From the NCBI GenBank assembly GCA_963556145.1, contig OY744464.1, forward strand, positions 2,728,001 to 2,792,000: a stretch of 64,000 bases of DNA. The letters run 5' to 3'. This DNA is from Hygrocybe punicea (taxonomy: Eukaryota > Basidiomycota > Agaricomycetes > Agaricales > Hygrophoraceae). Made by a program: the position numbers and the translations under genes. This document shows, in pieces, positions 47,184-59,178 of this stretch (its first letter is position 1; every line of letters begins with the position of its first letter). The notes beneath the pieces are model-generated. The model made no database searches and was not told the origin of the DNA. It was given only the letters and a program-made list of their open reading frames with translations.

Positions 47184-49529
47184 ATGATGCCCTGGTTGTT
47201 TCCATATGGACTTGGTGGAATTGGCAATGCCTATCAGCAGGGAGAATTATCAGATATTAGACACAAAAGACATTTGCTTATATATCATGACAAAAAATTT
47301 CAAAAAGATCCATATTTTCCATTGATTGCATTCAATCACGAACAGATAAAACAATGCACTACAGCAGGATATTTATTAGCGGAAAAGTCAAAATTCCAGG
47401 AGATTTCTAACAGGTTGTTAGATGTTAACATTCATACACTAGCAGACATTTCTAAAAGAATGGAAAATGGTGATAAAGTAATACCAGAAACAGATGAGGA
47501 AAAATTGTGTTTTAAACTCATTAATGATATTGATCATGTTGGAGGTGGTGTAAAAGGATCTGTCACCAGCAAAAAATATATGCGCAATGAAATTTGGTCT
47601 TTAATTTCATTTGTTGGTGCACCCTCTTGGTTTATTACATTTTCTCCTGCCGACAACAAACATCCAATCTCATTATATTTTGCAGACACCAAAGAAACAT
47701 TCAATCCTGTTCTAAGGGATTATAATGAAAGATATCGATTAATTGCCCACAATCCAGTAGCTGGTGCAAGATTTTTTCATTTTATGACACAGTTATTCAT
47801 TAAGCATGTACTTGGTGTTGGAGAAAATCATCCAGGAATATATGGCAATACAGAAGCATACTATGGAACAGTTGAACAACAAGGACGGTTGACATTGCAT
47901 ATGCATATGCTCTTGTGGCTTAAAGGAGTATTATCACTGCAACAAATCAGAGACAGAATTATGGATCCAAATTCTGATTTTCAACAAAGATTGGTGGAGT
48001 ATCTTGAGAGTGTGCATATTGGAGAGTTTCTTACTGGATCCATGGCTGATGTAAAAGCCAACATTGAAGAAAACAGTCAATCTAAGGATTATCAGGATCC
48101 TACTCAGACATTACCGGACGCACCTCCACCAATGTGCAATAAGTCAAATCATGTTTGTAATGATCATTGTTCTAACAAGTCACAACTTAATTTGTGGTGG
48201 GATAAATTTTCAAGTATAGTTGATGACTTGATTATGCGTTCTAATATACATAATTGTGGTAGAAATCAGTCAAGTAGCGAGAAGGCCAACAAAAAAGATA
48301 GACCGACGTGTATGAACAAGCATGGCAAATGCAAAGCCAGATTTCCAAGACAAACCTTTGAACAGACTCAAGTTGATCCTAAATCAGGAGCTTTGAACAT
48401 GAAAAAAGGTGAAGCTTGGATCAACACATTGACACCATGCATAACATATCTTCTTCGGTGCAACTCAGATGTGACAAGCCTCCTCTCAGGTACTGCTATC
48501 AAGGCTATAGTGGCATATGTCACTGATTATGTTACAAAACCTGGTCTGAAAACATACACTATCTTTGACTCTATTCGGAGTGTTTTTACTAAAAATTCTG
48601 AAATGCTGGGAGGATCCATGAAACAAAAAGACAAAGCTAGACGTTTGATAACACAGATAATCAATTCATTGACATCAAAGATGGAAATAGGTGGTCCAAT
48701 GGCATCTTTGTATCTGCTAGGTAATCCAGATCACTATACAAGCCACAAGTTTGTAACAGTGTATTGGAAAAGTTATGTGAGAGAAACAATGAAGGTGTTT
48801 AAATCTGACAAGGATACTGCTGAAAACAGTGAGACAGACAAGGTTCTCTTGCAAAAAAACCAAAATCAATATGTTGGCTTTACAGCAGTCCATGGTTACA
48901 TGTATAGACCAGATACCTATAATGTTACATGCCTATATGAATGGATACAAATGGCAAGATGAGTAAAAATACCTACTCCAAAACAGAAAAATCATAATTC
49001 TCAAAACAGTGATGATGAGCTGGACTTGATTGATTCAAATGCAAAAAATCAACAATATGAAGCAACAGCTGGATGTAATCTCAGGTCACTAGGTGATATT
49101 GATGATGATGAGCTCAATTTGGGAAATAATGAGAATAGAGTTGACAGTTGCAATGAAAATAGTGATTACAGTGGTAGTTATGATAGCAACACTGATTCAA
49201 GTGGGTCTATTACTGCTGATGAAGATGGAAATGACATTTCTAAAGAGGACAGTGATAATGCCTGCAATATTAATGCAAATTCAGATTCAATTGGTTCTGA
49301 TGGCACAGACAATAAACAGGCTCATAAATATTTTTTGTCAGCTCATCCCTTACATGAAACACACTGGATAGAATATCATTCATCATATAAAAAAGTTGTG
49401 CCTAACTTTGTAGGTGGTTCACTTCCAAGAAGAGATCAAGGAGATAGAGAATATTACTGTGCCACCATGCTTACTTTATTCAAGCCCTGGAGAACAGGCC
49501 AAGATCTTAAGAATAACAATGAGTCGTGA
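47184..49529 (+). pseudogene. Helitron copy B: Rep nuclease and linker
   Basis: The frame starts at MMPWLFPYGLGG and holds the HUH motif (LHMHMLLWLKG), the CMNKHGKCKARFPR cluster and the two-tyrosine motif AYVTDYVTKPG. It then reaches a TGA at 48961-48963 in place of an Arg codon, continues in the same frame through the acidic linker, and ends at a second TGA at 49527-49529. Copy A has TGA at the equivalent of that last codon, and copy C has TGG there. The Rep part itself shows all catalytic residues. Confidence 0.85.
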
Positions 49530-49577
49530 GATGAGGCATTCACAGACTATAAATTTACATCACGACAAAGCCAAATA

Positions 49578-52500
49578 ATGGATCATTTTAATATTAGATA
49601 TGAATGCAATGATGCTCGAGATGATTATTCAGCTCAGCTCAAAAAGGGTGATGCTACAGCTGGTATATTTCATTCTTGGATGACATCAGAAGAAATGGAT
49701 AACATGGATGATATCAATGAGAATGGTCATGGTGATGATTTTGGTGATAATGAAGGAATTGATAATGAGGATTATGGATTAAATAAAGACTCGACCCTTG
49801 GATCAAAAGGAAGACTAATCAATGCACAAATGAATGCCACTGAAGATAGTGTCAGAAATGCTGGTTGGCTGGATTTCAGTCCTGATGGCATCAATACAAT
49901 TGATACTTCTCCACTTAAGCCTGAAATCATACAGCCTGGTGGTAAATGGAAAACAGCTGTTCAAGATAAAAGACAAGAAATCATTGCTGATAGAAATGCA
50001 CGTGTCGCTAATGCTGAACACACCAGAAAAACTCATGCATCTGAAAATGACGTTAAAGTTGTTGACCAATCATATTTAAAACATGATTTCCAAGCAAAGA
50101 TGCAAGTTGTTCAGGAATTAATAGATGGCACAGTTACTCTTTTCAAATTAAATACTGAACAACAAAGAGCATTTAGAATTGTTGCTAATCACACTGCGAC
50201 TTTAAATTCAGATCAGCTAAAAATGTATCTAGGTGGCATGGGTGGAACTGGCAAAAGTCAAGTAATCAAAGCACTCAAGCATTTGTTTGAACATAGACAT
50301 GAATTACATCGTCTTGTTATACTGGGTCCAACTGGAACATCTGCAGCATTACTGGGTGGCTCAACTTACCACTCATTCCTAGGCATTCGCATGAATAATG
50401 ATACTGGTAATCAAAGTGTAACAATTGCTCAAGTGAGAGCAAGGCTAGAGGGAATTGATTATATTTTCATAGATGAAGTATCTATGTTGGCATGCCATGA
50501 ATTATACAAAATCAGCTCACAGCTTGCCAAAGCTCTTAATGTATTTGATGTGCCATTTGGAGGCATTAATATTATTTTTGCAGGAGATTTTGCACAACTG
50601 CCACCTGTTGGAGGTGCATCTTTATATAGTGGTTCAGTAGGAACACAAATAGATTCTGGCCTGAAGCCCCATTATCAAGAAGCAGCTATTGGCAAAGCAC
50701 TCTGGCATCAGATCACAACAGTTGTCATGTTGAGAGAAAATATGCGTCAAAAGACACAAACACCTGATGATGCATCATTGCAAACAGCTTTAGTGAACAT
50801 GCGATATAGTGCATGCACCCCTGAAGACATCAGATTTCTGAGAAAGAGAATTGTTGGCAAATGCTCAGATCAGCCAAATGTTGCTGCAAAAAACTTCAGA
50901 AATGTTGCTATCATCTGTGGGGTGCACTCTCAAAAAGACAGAATCAATCAGCTTGGATGTGAGCGTTTTGCAGAGGATACAAATCAAAAGTTGACCCACT
51001 TCTACTCTATGGACAAATGGGGCAAAGAAAGTGATCCAGCTAATAAAACCAAATGGGGGAAATCGAAAGCAGCATCAAAGACAATTCACAAATCAAATCA
51101 GATTAATTTTGATGAACAACTTGAGATTTGGAAACTCAACCATGGAGCAACTGAACACTTTCCTGGAAAGCTCCCATTGTGTCTTGGCATGCCTGTGATA
51201 ATCCGAAACAATGATGCAACTTAATTATGCATCACCAAAGGCCAGGAAGGCATTGTTGTTGGCTGGCAATCAATCAAAGGCCCTCATGATAAACGTGTTC
51301 TCGACACACTCTTTGTGAAATTGGATAATCCACCTCAATTGGTTCAAATACCTGGTCTACCAGATAATGTTGTTCCTATTGTGAAGAGCACAAAAACAAT
51401 TCACTGTCTATTTCCAAGTGACCTAAAAGAATCTGTCGAAAGACAACAAGTATGGGTGCTACCCAACTTTGCTATGATAGCTCATGCATCTCAGGGAAAA
51501 ACCCGCCCTTACAATGTTGTACATTTAAACAGCTGTTTTTCACACATGTCCTATAACACAGCTCTGTCTAGAAGTGCAAGTGCAGCAGGCACCATCATTA
51601 TCCAAGGTTTTGACCCCAATGTTATTATGAGAGGTTGCAGTGGCTATCTCAGACAAGAATTCAGAGAACAAGAAATATTAGATGATATCACAAGGCTTAG
51701 ATATGAAGGACAACTACCTGATCACTTAAATGGGCAACTCCGCAATACCTTGATTCGTCAATATCAATTATGGAAAGGCACTGATTATGTCCCTGCCAAA
51801 GTAGATGCAGCATTAAGATGGTCTGCCAGAGATCCACTACCTATGCTTCCTGTGGTTGTTGACAGTTCATGGCAACTCATTGGAAAATCTACTGATGGAA
51901 AAGCTAAGAAAAATTTACTTCAACAGGCCAGTCTTGGTTTTGTGGCCGCAAAAGGAAGCTCACCAGTAAAGCAAAATTTGAAACGTACTTATGATGAACA
52001 TGATGAGACACAACTTTTGAGTAGGAAAAAGAGAATTATAACTCATGAAGGTAGTTGCACTATTCTTACTCCTCGTGGCATACATTGGGATGAAAACAAC
52101 TGGAGTTGTGCATATGATTCACTCTTTGTTATTTTGTACAATATATGGGCAGAACATCCTGCAAGTTGGACAACAAGATTTCAGTCAATTGGAAACATTT
52201 ATCTGTCAACACTTGTACATGGGTTTAACATGATGGCATCACAATTGAGCTTTGAAAATGTAAGAAATGCAGTGAGAATGAAACTCCATGCCAAGAATCC
52301 AGAACAATTTCCCATGGGTGCTACTGGCATCAGCGTTGCTACACTATGTATGGAAATGCTGAAACCACGAGATTGTATTGCATCTTCACAGCTCATTTGT
52401 TCTCACTGTGATTATGAAGGTCCAGAAAAAGATGACAATCTTACCTATGTATTGCATGCTGATCCATCTGTTTCTGGCTCAACATCTGATTGGGTGCAAA

Positions 52501-52871
52501 CCATTGCATATAATGTTAGAAATAAATGTCCACAATGTAATGTTTCAATGATGCGTACCATATACTATACAAAAACACCTGATTTGCTAGTATTAGAATA
52601 TCCCAACATAAACATGATTACCAGCCATCAAATAACTGTAAATGTAAATGAAAAGTCAGTAAATTTGCATCTAAAAGGTATTGTATATGCTGGAGGATAT
52701 CACTTTACATCTCGATTCATATCAGAAGATGGAACAATTTGGTATCATGATGGAATGACAATGGGAGCAACATGTAAGCAAAATGGCCACATTGGTATGA
52801 TGTTGGATGATGATTTTAAAAGATATGAAAATAAAATTCTTGTGCTAGCAGTTTATGCACGAAACCAGTAA
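49578..52871 (+). pseudogene. Helitron copy B: PIF1-like helicase and USP-like C-terminal domain
   Basis: Walker A (GGMGGTGKS), LGPTGTSA, IFIDEVSML, GDFAQLPPVGG and the late helicase motif HASQGKTRP are present. A single TAA at 51222-51224 (NNDAT-stop-LC) breaks the frame where copy C has GAA. After 51900 the protein changes to a domain with NNWSCAYDSLFVILYNIW, paired zinc motifs (CSHC and CPQC), LLVLEYP and GGYHFTSRF...IWYHDGM. The Cys box, CxxC pairs and His box order resemble ubiquitin-specific proteases. The coding frame ends at 52871. Confidence 0.8.
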
Positions 52872-53384
52872 TTTAATATCATTGAGGACTATTGGGTGGG
52901 AAAGTGAGACATTCAAAATTTTCACCAGCTGAAATTGATATTGGACATCAAAATTGGAGGAAATCTTCTGGGTGGGAAAGTGGGTCATTAAATATAGGAA
53001 TGTTATAAATCGATTACATGATGTCAAACACTTAAGTTCTTATTGTTACTTATTGCCCGAGCACTGATAAGTAAGGGTAACAGTGGTAGTAGTAAATGCC
53101 AGGATAAACTGTTGTATAACTAGTAATATACAAGTATGGCAGGAACAAGTGTAAATAAAATTGTCCAAGAGATTGGTAGTCTCTTGATCAAAGGCCCCAA
53201 CTGCAGACAAATAGTACATTGTCACTAACAGAACAGGATACAGGATAACATAGAATGTATGATTCCAAATTCCAACAAGGTTCATATATACTATGATTAT
53301 TCTTGTTATACATTACACAAACAAATTAGTGCAGATTATGTAGAATAAATAATGTACATTAAATGATTGAATAGAACCCAGAAG
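52872..53384. other. Helitron B 3' untranslated part
   Basis: No gene. A GGGTGGGAAAGTG string is repeated (about 52894 and 52970). It runs up to the hairpin motif at 53396. Confidence 0.5.
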
Positions 53385-53395
53385 AACTCGTTCAT

Positions 53396-53412
53396 GCCAC
53401 GCTTGCGATGGC
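53396..53412. repeat. Helitron 3'-end-like hairpin (copy B/C border)
   Basis: GCCA-CGC-tt-GCG-a-TGGC forms a stem, preceded by AAGAACTCGTTCAT and followed by CCACTTCCCCAAGT. Helitron C coding sequence starts directly after it. The inner stem (CGC/GCG) differs from the TGC/GCA seen in the other copies but still pairs. Confidence 0.65.
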
Positions 53413-53420
53413 CCACTTCC

Positions 53421-56400
53421 CCAAGTCTTCTTTCTGGTACTGCAATCAAAGCCATTGTAGCATATATCTCTGACTATATTACAAAACCTGGATTGAAAAC
53501 ATATAGCATATTTGATACCATTAGAAGTGTGTTTGACAGAAACTCAGAAATGCTTGGAGGGTCAATGAAAAGAAAAGACAAAGCTAGAAAACTCATCACC
53601 CAGATCATCAATGCTTTAACTGCAAAACTTGAAATTGGTGGTCCAATGGCTTCAATGTATCTGCTTGGTCACCCTGACCATTATACTAGTCACAAATTCA
53701 TTCCTGTTTACTGGAGAAACTATGTGAGAGAAGTCCAGAAAGCTTGGAATCCAGATGCAAATGATGACATGCAAGTTGACTCTGAAAAAGTTGTACTGCA
53801 CAATCAAAAGGGAAAATTCATAGGACTATCTGCTGTGCATGACTATATTTACAGACCAACTCATTATGAAGACATGAATTTATATGAATGGGTGCAGGGT
53901 GCAGAAAGAGTCAAGAGAAATCTTCAACCAGCTCATGATGAAATAAACAGTGATGATGAGTTAGATGTCTTGGAATCTGAGCCACAAACCGCAACTCACA
54001 AAAAAACTTCGAAATCTAATGTACCTACCAGTAATGACTTAAGCATAGAATTTGATGATCTTAACATCAAAGATGATGACAATTTCATAGAATGTGATTC
54101 AGAGGATAATTATAATGAGTCTGATAGCACTGAGTCTGTCCAAGAAGATACCAAGCTTTTCCTGGAAGATCACCCATTGTATGAAACACACTGCATAGAA
54201 TTCAGTGAAAAGAAGCAGTATGTTGTTCCAAACTTTGTTGGTGGTTCACTGCCCAGACGTGATAGAGGAGATAGAGAATACTATTGCATCACAATGCTCA
54301 CTCTGTTCAAACCATGGAGATCTGGCAATGACCTCAAAAGTAACCTAGAATCATGGGATGAAGCATTCACTGATCATGAATTCACTGACAGGCAATTAGA
54401 AATTATGGACAACTTTAATCTGAGATATGAATGTTTAGATGCTAGAGATGACTATTCTGCTCAGCTTACACAAGGAGCAGTGTTGGATGGTACTTGTCCT
54501 CAATTTATGACTTCAGACATGATTTCACACTTGGATGATGACAACATTCAAAATGGTGGTGACTTTGGAGATGACAATTATGAGCAGGACAAAAACAACA
54601 CAGAGTATGGCACTAACAAATACTCTGAACTTGGTCAACATGGTAGACTGATCAAAGCTCAAATGGATGCCACTGAAAACATTGTCAGAAACATTGGTTG
54701 GCTTGATCCATGTCCAGATGGTTCTATTACAGTAAATTCTGCTCCACTTGAAGTTGAAATGAATCAACCTGGTACTCAATGGAAACAACTTGTTCAAGAA
54801 CAGAGACAAGAAATACTAGATGAGCGTAATCAATATATTCCTGCAAACTCAAAGTCTGTTTCACACAAAACATATGCTGATGCAAATGAAAATGATGTGA
54901 TGATTGTGGACCAATCATACTTGATGCAGACTTTCAGAGCTGCAAATGCACAGAGACAACAGCTAATTGATGCTACAGTTAGAAAATTCAGCTTGAACAC
55001 TGAGCAGAAAAGAGCCTTTAGGATTATCGCAAATCATGCTTCATCTCCCAGCAGTGACCAGTTGAAAATGAATATTGCTGGAATGGCTGGCACTGGAAAA
55101 TCACAAGTCATCCAAGCAGTTATTGATTTCTTTGACAATGTACATGAGTCTCACAGATTTGTTATTCTTGGTCCCACTGGTACTTCTGCAGCTCTACAAA
55201 ATGGCTCAACCTATCACTACTTCCTGGGCATCAATCCAAACATGTCAAATAGAAATGAAGCAATGGGCATTGCTCAGCTCAAAGGGAGACTAGAAGGAGT
55301 TGACTACATTTTCATTGATGAAGTCTCAATGTTGTCTTGTCATGATCTCTACAAAATCAGTGCTAGACTCACTAAAGCTTTGAACATACATGACATGCCA
55401 TTTGGTGGAATCAACATGATATTTGCTGGAGACTTTGCACAGTTACCACCAGTTGGAGGTGCACCATTGTATAGTGGAACAGTTGGCACTCAGATCACAT
55501 CAGCCTTGACAACACATTCTCAGGAAACTGCAATTGGAAAAGCACTCTGGCATCAAGTAACCACAGTTGTGATTCTCAGAGAAAACATGAGACAGAGGAC
55601 CCAAACAGCTGAGGATGCCTTGTTCAGAACTGCCCTTGTCAACATGCATTATGGCAAATGTATAGCACAGGATATTCAATTTTTGAGAACCAGAATTGCA
55701 GGCAAACGTCCAGACCAGCCCAATGTTGCCTCCAAGAATTTTAGAAATGTTCCCATCATATGTGGCATTCACTCACAAAAAGATCAAATCAATCTTCTTG
55801 GATGTGACAGATTTGCTGTTGACACCAACCAGAACTTGACTAACTTCTATTCCATTGACAAGTGGGGAAAAGACAAGGATTCTGTGAGAAACAAGTCCAA
55901 ATCTAACACTGTACATCAATCCAATGACATAGACTTTGATACACAAAGAGAGATATGGAAAGTGTGTCATGCTGCAACTGATAACTTTGCAGGAAAACTC
56001 TCTTTGTGTCTTGGTATGCCTGTGATGCTTCGCAACAATGATGCCACTGAACTCTGCATCACAAAAGGACAAGAAGGATTTGTTGTTGGCTGGCAGTCAC
56101 TCAAAGCAAGTCATGGCAAAAGAGTACTTGACACCCTGTTTGTTGAACTGGACAAACCTCCAAAGCTGATCCAGATTCCAGGACTTCCTGAGAATGTAGT
56201 GCCCATTGTAAAAAACACCAAGACAATTCAGTGTGTATTTCCCAGTGACCTGAATGAATCCATTGAGAGACAACAAGTCTGGGTGCTTCCTAACTTTGCA
56301 ATGACTGCTCATGCTGCTCAAGGAAAAACACGTCCATTCAATGTGGTGCATTTAAACAGTTGCTTCAACCACATGTCATATTATTCTTCATTGTCTAGAA

Positions 56401-57701
56401 GTGCATCTGCTGCTGGAACTGTTATCATTCAAGGCTTTGACACTAAAGTGATCACTAGAGGTTGTTCTGGATATCTTAGACAAGAATTTAGAGAACTAGA
56501 ATTGCTTGATGAGATTACCAGGATCAGATATGAAGGCGCTTTACCTGACCACATTGATGCTGGTACACGCTCTGTTATGCTTCGAAATTTTCAGCAGTGG
56601 AAGGGAATTCACTATGTTCCTGCCAAAACTGATACTGCTATTAAATGGTCACCAACTGATCCACTACTATTGGCTCATAGAATCCCTGACAGCCCATGGC
56701 AATTGGTTGAAAAAGGCAAAGGCAAACAGAATGCAGCTGTAGTTGCAAGTTCATTTGTTCCAGCAAAAGGCTCAGTTGCTATTGGTTCAACCCACAAACA
56801 TTCACTTGACACAAACAATGAACCAGTAGCTAAAAGGGCTCGGATCACCAAAAACCATGTCAACCAATCATCCACAAGCAAGCAACAGGTCATTAACTCT
56901 CCAGCTGGACTTATCTGGGATAGAAATGACTACAGCTGTGCATATGACTCATTGTTGGTCATTCTGTTTGAACTGTGGAAAGACAATCATGCAGAGTGGT
57001 CTACAGTATTCAGAAGCATGAATGATCATTTGACCACATTGTCTCATGGTTTTCAACAGGTATTGCACAAAAATGTGGCATTTGAACAGCTAAGAGATCA
57101 TCTTAGAACTACACTGCATAACATGAATCCTACAGACTTTCCTAGAGGCACTGTGGGCATCAGTGTTGCCAATCTGGCTATGGAGTTGTTTAAAGTCAAT
57201 GATATTGTAGCCTCTTCTCAACATGAATGTTCTCAATGTGACTTTGCAGAAGAACCTATTGATGACAGACTAGGCTATGTGTTACATGCTGATGACACCA
57301 TTAAAGAGTCTACTATGAAGTGGGTTGATACCTTGTCACAAAAAACCAATAGAAGATGTCCTGATTGCAACAGCAGAATGAAACAACTTGTATTTTATAA
57401 TGAAGCACCACACATTCTTGTTCTAGAGTATCCATTTAAAAACATTGAAACCAGTCATAGACTAGAATTTGTTTCAGAGACTGGCACAAAGACATTAGAA
57501 CTTAGAGGCATTGTATATCATGGTCAATATCATTTCACCTCACACATTATTACTGCACAGAAACAAGTATGGTATCATGATGGAATGATTACAGGCAACT
57601 CTTGTTCCAGAGACCCTGACCTTACACAACTTTCAGACCATGATATCAGACACTGTAAAAATAGAAACCTTGTACTAGCTATTTATGCTCAGAGTCTTTG
57701 A
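53421..57701 (+). CDS. Helitron copy C: 5'-truncated Rep-helicase-protease-like protein
   Basis: One uninterrupted frame of more than 1,400 codons. It begins in the Rep domain just before the two-tyrosine motif (AYISDYITKPG, residues about 31-41 of the open frame), so the HUH histidines and upstream modules are missing. The acidic linker follows, then the PIF1-type helicase with GMAGTGKS (about residue 571), IFIDEVSML, FAGDFAQLPPVGG and HAAQGKTRP. From about residue 1170 comes a domain with NDYSCAYDSLLVILFELW, CSQC and CPDC, ILVLEYP, and YHFTSHI...VWYHDGM, which resembles a ubiquitin-specific protease. No start codon is credible at the 5' end; expression would need a chance start. It is the least damaged helicase in the window. 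Confidence 0.85.
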   Translation, partial: PSLLSGTAIKAIVAYISDYITKPGLKTYSIFDTIRSVFDRNSEMLGGSMKRKDKARKLITQIINALTAKLEIGGPMASMYLLGHPDHYTSHKFIPVYWRNYVREVQKAWNPDANDDMQVDSEKVVLHNQKGKFIGLSAVHDYIYRPTHYEDMNLYEWVQGAERVKRNLQPAHDEINSDDELDVLESEPQTATHKKTSKSNVPTSNDLSIEFDDLNIKDDDNFIECDSEDNYNESDSTESVQEDTKLFLEDHPLYETHCIEFSEKKQYVVPNFVGGSLPRRDRGDREYYCITMLTLFKPWRSGNDLKSNLESWDEAFTDHEFTDRQLEIMDNFNLRYECLDARDDYSAQLTQGAVLDGTCPQFMTSDMISHLDDDNIQNGGDFGDDNYEQDKNNTEYGTNKYSELGQHGRLIKAQMDATENIVRNIGWLDPCPDGSITVNSAPLEVEMNQPGTQWKQLVQEQRQEILDERNQYIPANSKSVSHKTYADANENDVMIVDQSYLMQTFRAANAQRQQLIDATVRKFSLNTEQKRAFRIIANHASSPSSDQLKMNIAGMAGTGKSQVIQAVIDFFDNVHESHRFVILGPTGTSAALQNGSTYHYFLGINPNMSNRNEAMGIAQLKGRLEGVDYIFIDEVSMLSCHDLYKISARLTKALNIHDMPFGGINMIFAGDFAQLPPVGGAPLYSGTVGTQITSALTTHSQETAIGKALWHQVTTVVILRENMRQRTQTAEDALFRTALVNMHYGKCIAQDIQFLRTRIAGKRPDQPNVASKNFRNVPIICGIHSQKDQINLLGCDRFAVDTNQNLTNFYSIDKWGKDKDSVRNKSKSNTVHQSNDIDFDTQREIWKVCHAATDNFAGKLSLCLGMPVMLRNNDATELCITKGQEGFVVGWQSLKASHGKRVLDTLFVELDKPPKLIQIPGLPENVVPIVKNTKTIQCVFPSDLNESIERQQVWVLPNFAMTAHAAQGKTRPFNVVHLNSCFNHMSYYSSLSRSASAAGTVIIQGFDTKVITRGCSGYLRQEFRELELLDEITRIRYEGALPDHIDAGTRSVMLRNFQQWKGIHYVPAKTDTAIKWSPTDPLLLAHRIPDSPWQLVEKGKGKQNAAVVASSFVPAKGSVAIGSTHKHSLDTNNEPVAKRARITKNHVNQSSTSKQQVINSPAGLIWDRNDYSCAYDSLLVILFELWKDNHAEWSTVFRSMNDHLTTLSHGFQQVLHKNVAFEQLRDHLRTTLHNMNPTDFPRGTVGISVANLAMELFKVNDIVASSQHECSQCDFAEEPIDDRLGYVLHADDTIKESTMKWVDTLSQKTNRRCPDCNSRMKQLVFYNEAPHILVLEYPFKNIETSHRLEFVSETGTKTLELRGIVYHGQYHFTSHIITAQKQVWYHDGMITGNSCSRDPDLTQLSDHDIRHCKNRNLVLAIYAQSL

Positions 57702-58107
57702 GCATCCTCCTTGAGGTCAAGCACGGCTTTCTTCATGTGGTAATCTGTTGTGTAGCATTCAAGGTCATGGAGAAGTAGGGTTGAGCAAATGTGAGTTAAT
57801 TGTCAGCACACTGTTTGGGGGGCAGTTGTGTTTGGCAGTTGACCTGTTGCTCCCTGAGCAATTGCTTCATGGCTGAGAGTGTTGCATGATGGTGCAACAC
57901 AGGGGAGATGGCAGGTAGAGAGGAGGTTGATGAAGACTCAAGACACTCTATGTAGTTGTATTTTATGCTAATTTATGTGTTGCAGAGGTGGGAGGTGGGC
58001 TTAGTAGATCAATATGCAATATGCAACTCATGCTATGTATCTTATGCCATATGTAACATGCTTTATGCAATTTTCTTAATTCAGCAAAGAAGTGAGGAGG
58101 GGGAAAA
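57702..58107. other. Helitron C 3' untranslated part
   Basis: No gene. It runs to the hairpin motif at 58122. It is not similar to the corresponding stretch of copy B. Confidence 0.5.
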
Positions 58108-58121
58108 AAGAACTCGTTCAT

Positions 58122-58139
58122 GCCATGCGCAGCACTGGC
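58122..58139. repeat. Helitron 3'-end-like hairpin (copy C end)
   Basis: GCCA-TGC-gca-GCA-c-TGGC, preceded by AAAGAACTCGTTCAT and followed by CCACTAAACAAGT. About 65 bp here (58085-58150) match 59122-59190 closely, including a GGGAGGGGGAAAAA-type lead-in. It is taken as the element's 3' terminus. Confidence 0.7.
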
Positions 58140-58589
58140 CCACTAAACAAGTAGAAAAAATAAAACTGCATAGCATGTCTTGACCTCCTCTCCCACTGTC
58201 ATGTCTTCTTTGCTTCGTTATCATGCAATATTCTCAGTTAAAAGAGAGAGTAACACATCAACTGTCAAATACAACTACCTTTAAACAGTATGATAACAAT
58301 TGACTTATATTTGCTTAACCCCACTTCTCCATAACCTTGCTGCACAACAGATGATAACATGAAGACAGCTGTGCTTGAGTGGGCCAATGTTGCATATAGC
58401 ATGAACAAAGTTTTGTTTCCGTCATTGAATTTTTATTTGTATGATTATTACAAATATTGATAAGTGACTTTGCTGGAAATATATAATTAGCATATAATAT
58501 ATACAGTGATATCACATTGAATTATATGTTTTAAGTAAAAATATCATTATATCATCTGAGTTACACTCATTTCTGCTTATATGGCTGAA

Positions 58590-58840
58590 ATTTCCCTATA
58601 TAGTAAAAGTGGTCACATGTGACTATGACTCCTGTGATCACCTCAAAATTTAGCATATGTGGTGTAAAATTGCCTTATATGGTTAGACTGGTCACATGTG
58701 ACTGTCACCATTGTGATCAGCAGAAAATTTGCTATATAATATCAAAAATTGCCTTATATGGTTAGATTGGTCACATGTCACTGTCACATCTGATCCGAAA
58801 TGATAATATTAGTCAGCAGTTCAATTTTCAGCTGATTCTG
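58590..58840. repeat. Tandem repeat with CACATGTG palindromes
   Basis: Three units of about 75 bp carry GGTCACATGTGACTGTCAC and TTGCCTTATATGGTTAGA, ending in AGTCAGCAGTTCAATTTTCA. The family is shared with 7990-8180 near Helitron A. Confidence 0.7.
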
Positions 58841-59029
58841 ATAAGAATTGAGACCGGTACGAATATTTTGAATATAATTGGATGGTAATTTGTCTTTTTT
58901 GCACCAACCCATATTTGGATGCTTATGTAAGCTTGTCCACACATAGCCCCAACTGTATCTGATTTTCCAGGATCAGTAGAATCATATCTGTTACCTAAAA
59001 AATTTTTGTCCATAGGCGATCAACTTTAT

Positions 59030-59121
59030 CAATTAATCAATTAATTAATTAATTAATTACGAACCCTCACTGAACCAGGTCTGATAAAGAACGAGTCTTT
59101 TAATAAATTAAAAGAACTCGT
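59030..59121. repeat. ATTA-rich tract plus hairpin
   Basis: (ATTA)n, then CACTGAACCAGGTCTGATAA and the hairpin ACGAGTCTTTTA-ataaat-TAAAAGAACTCGT (59091-59121). The layout matches 39680-39778, but the stem bases differ in a pairing-preserving way. Confidence 0.65.
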
Positions 59122-59160
59122 AAGAAAAGAAGTGGGGAGGGGGAAAAAGAACTCGTTCAT

Positions 59161-59178
59161 GCCATGCACAGCACTGGC
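59161..59178. repeat. Helitron 3'-end-like hairpin (short element end)
   Basis: GCCA-TGC-aca-GCA-c-TGGC, preceded by AAAGAACTCGTTCAT and followed by CCACTAAACAAGT. It closes the interval 58150-59190, which has no coding content and could be a non-autonomous Helitron of about 1 kb. Confidence 0.65.

Larger units (their letters stand above)
43190..47187 (+). pseudogene. Helitron copy B: N-terminal and DUF6570-like modules
   Basis: The frame begins with about 26-residue repeats (RPDTPQDRTQISIYRLAVSQ), then a hydrophobic segment (about 44310-44390), the conserved GGGSKLFIFNEL and HICASCAQYLSVFDVID blocks, and three 19-residue units (KGVEYRVNNSHSVTKYQQ). The DUF6570-like part follows (CAICGQLTP, RVRHNCCIVRV, FIYTGPCKPT, LLVRRNKV). 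A hAT-like MITE at 45676-46815 splits it, and it resumes at 46824 with ALEWLKLNHC. A frameshift near 47135 separates it from the Rep domain. Copy B is clearly a different subfamily from A and C. Confidence 0.75.
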
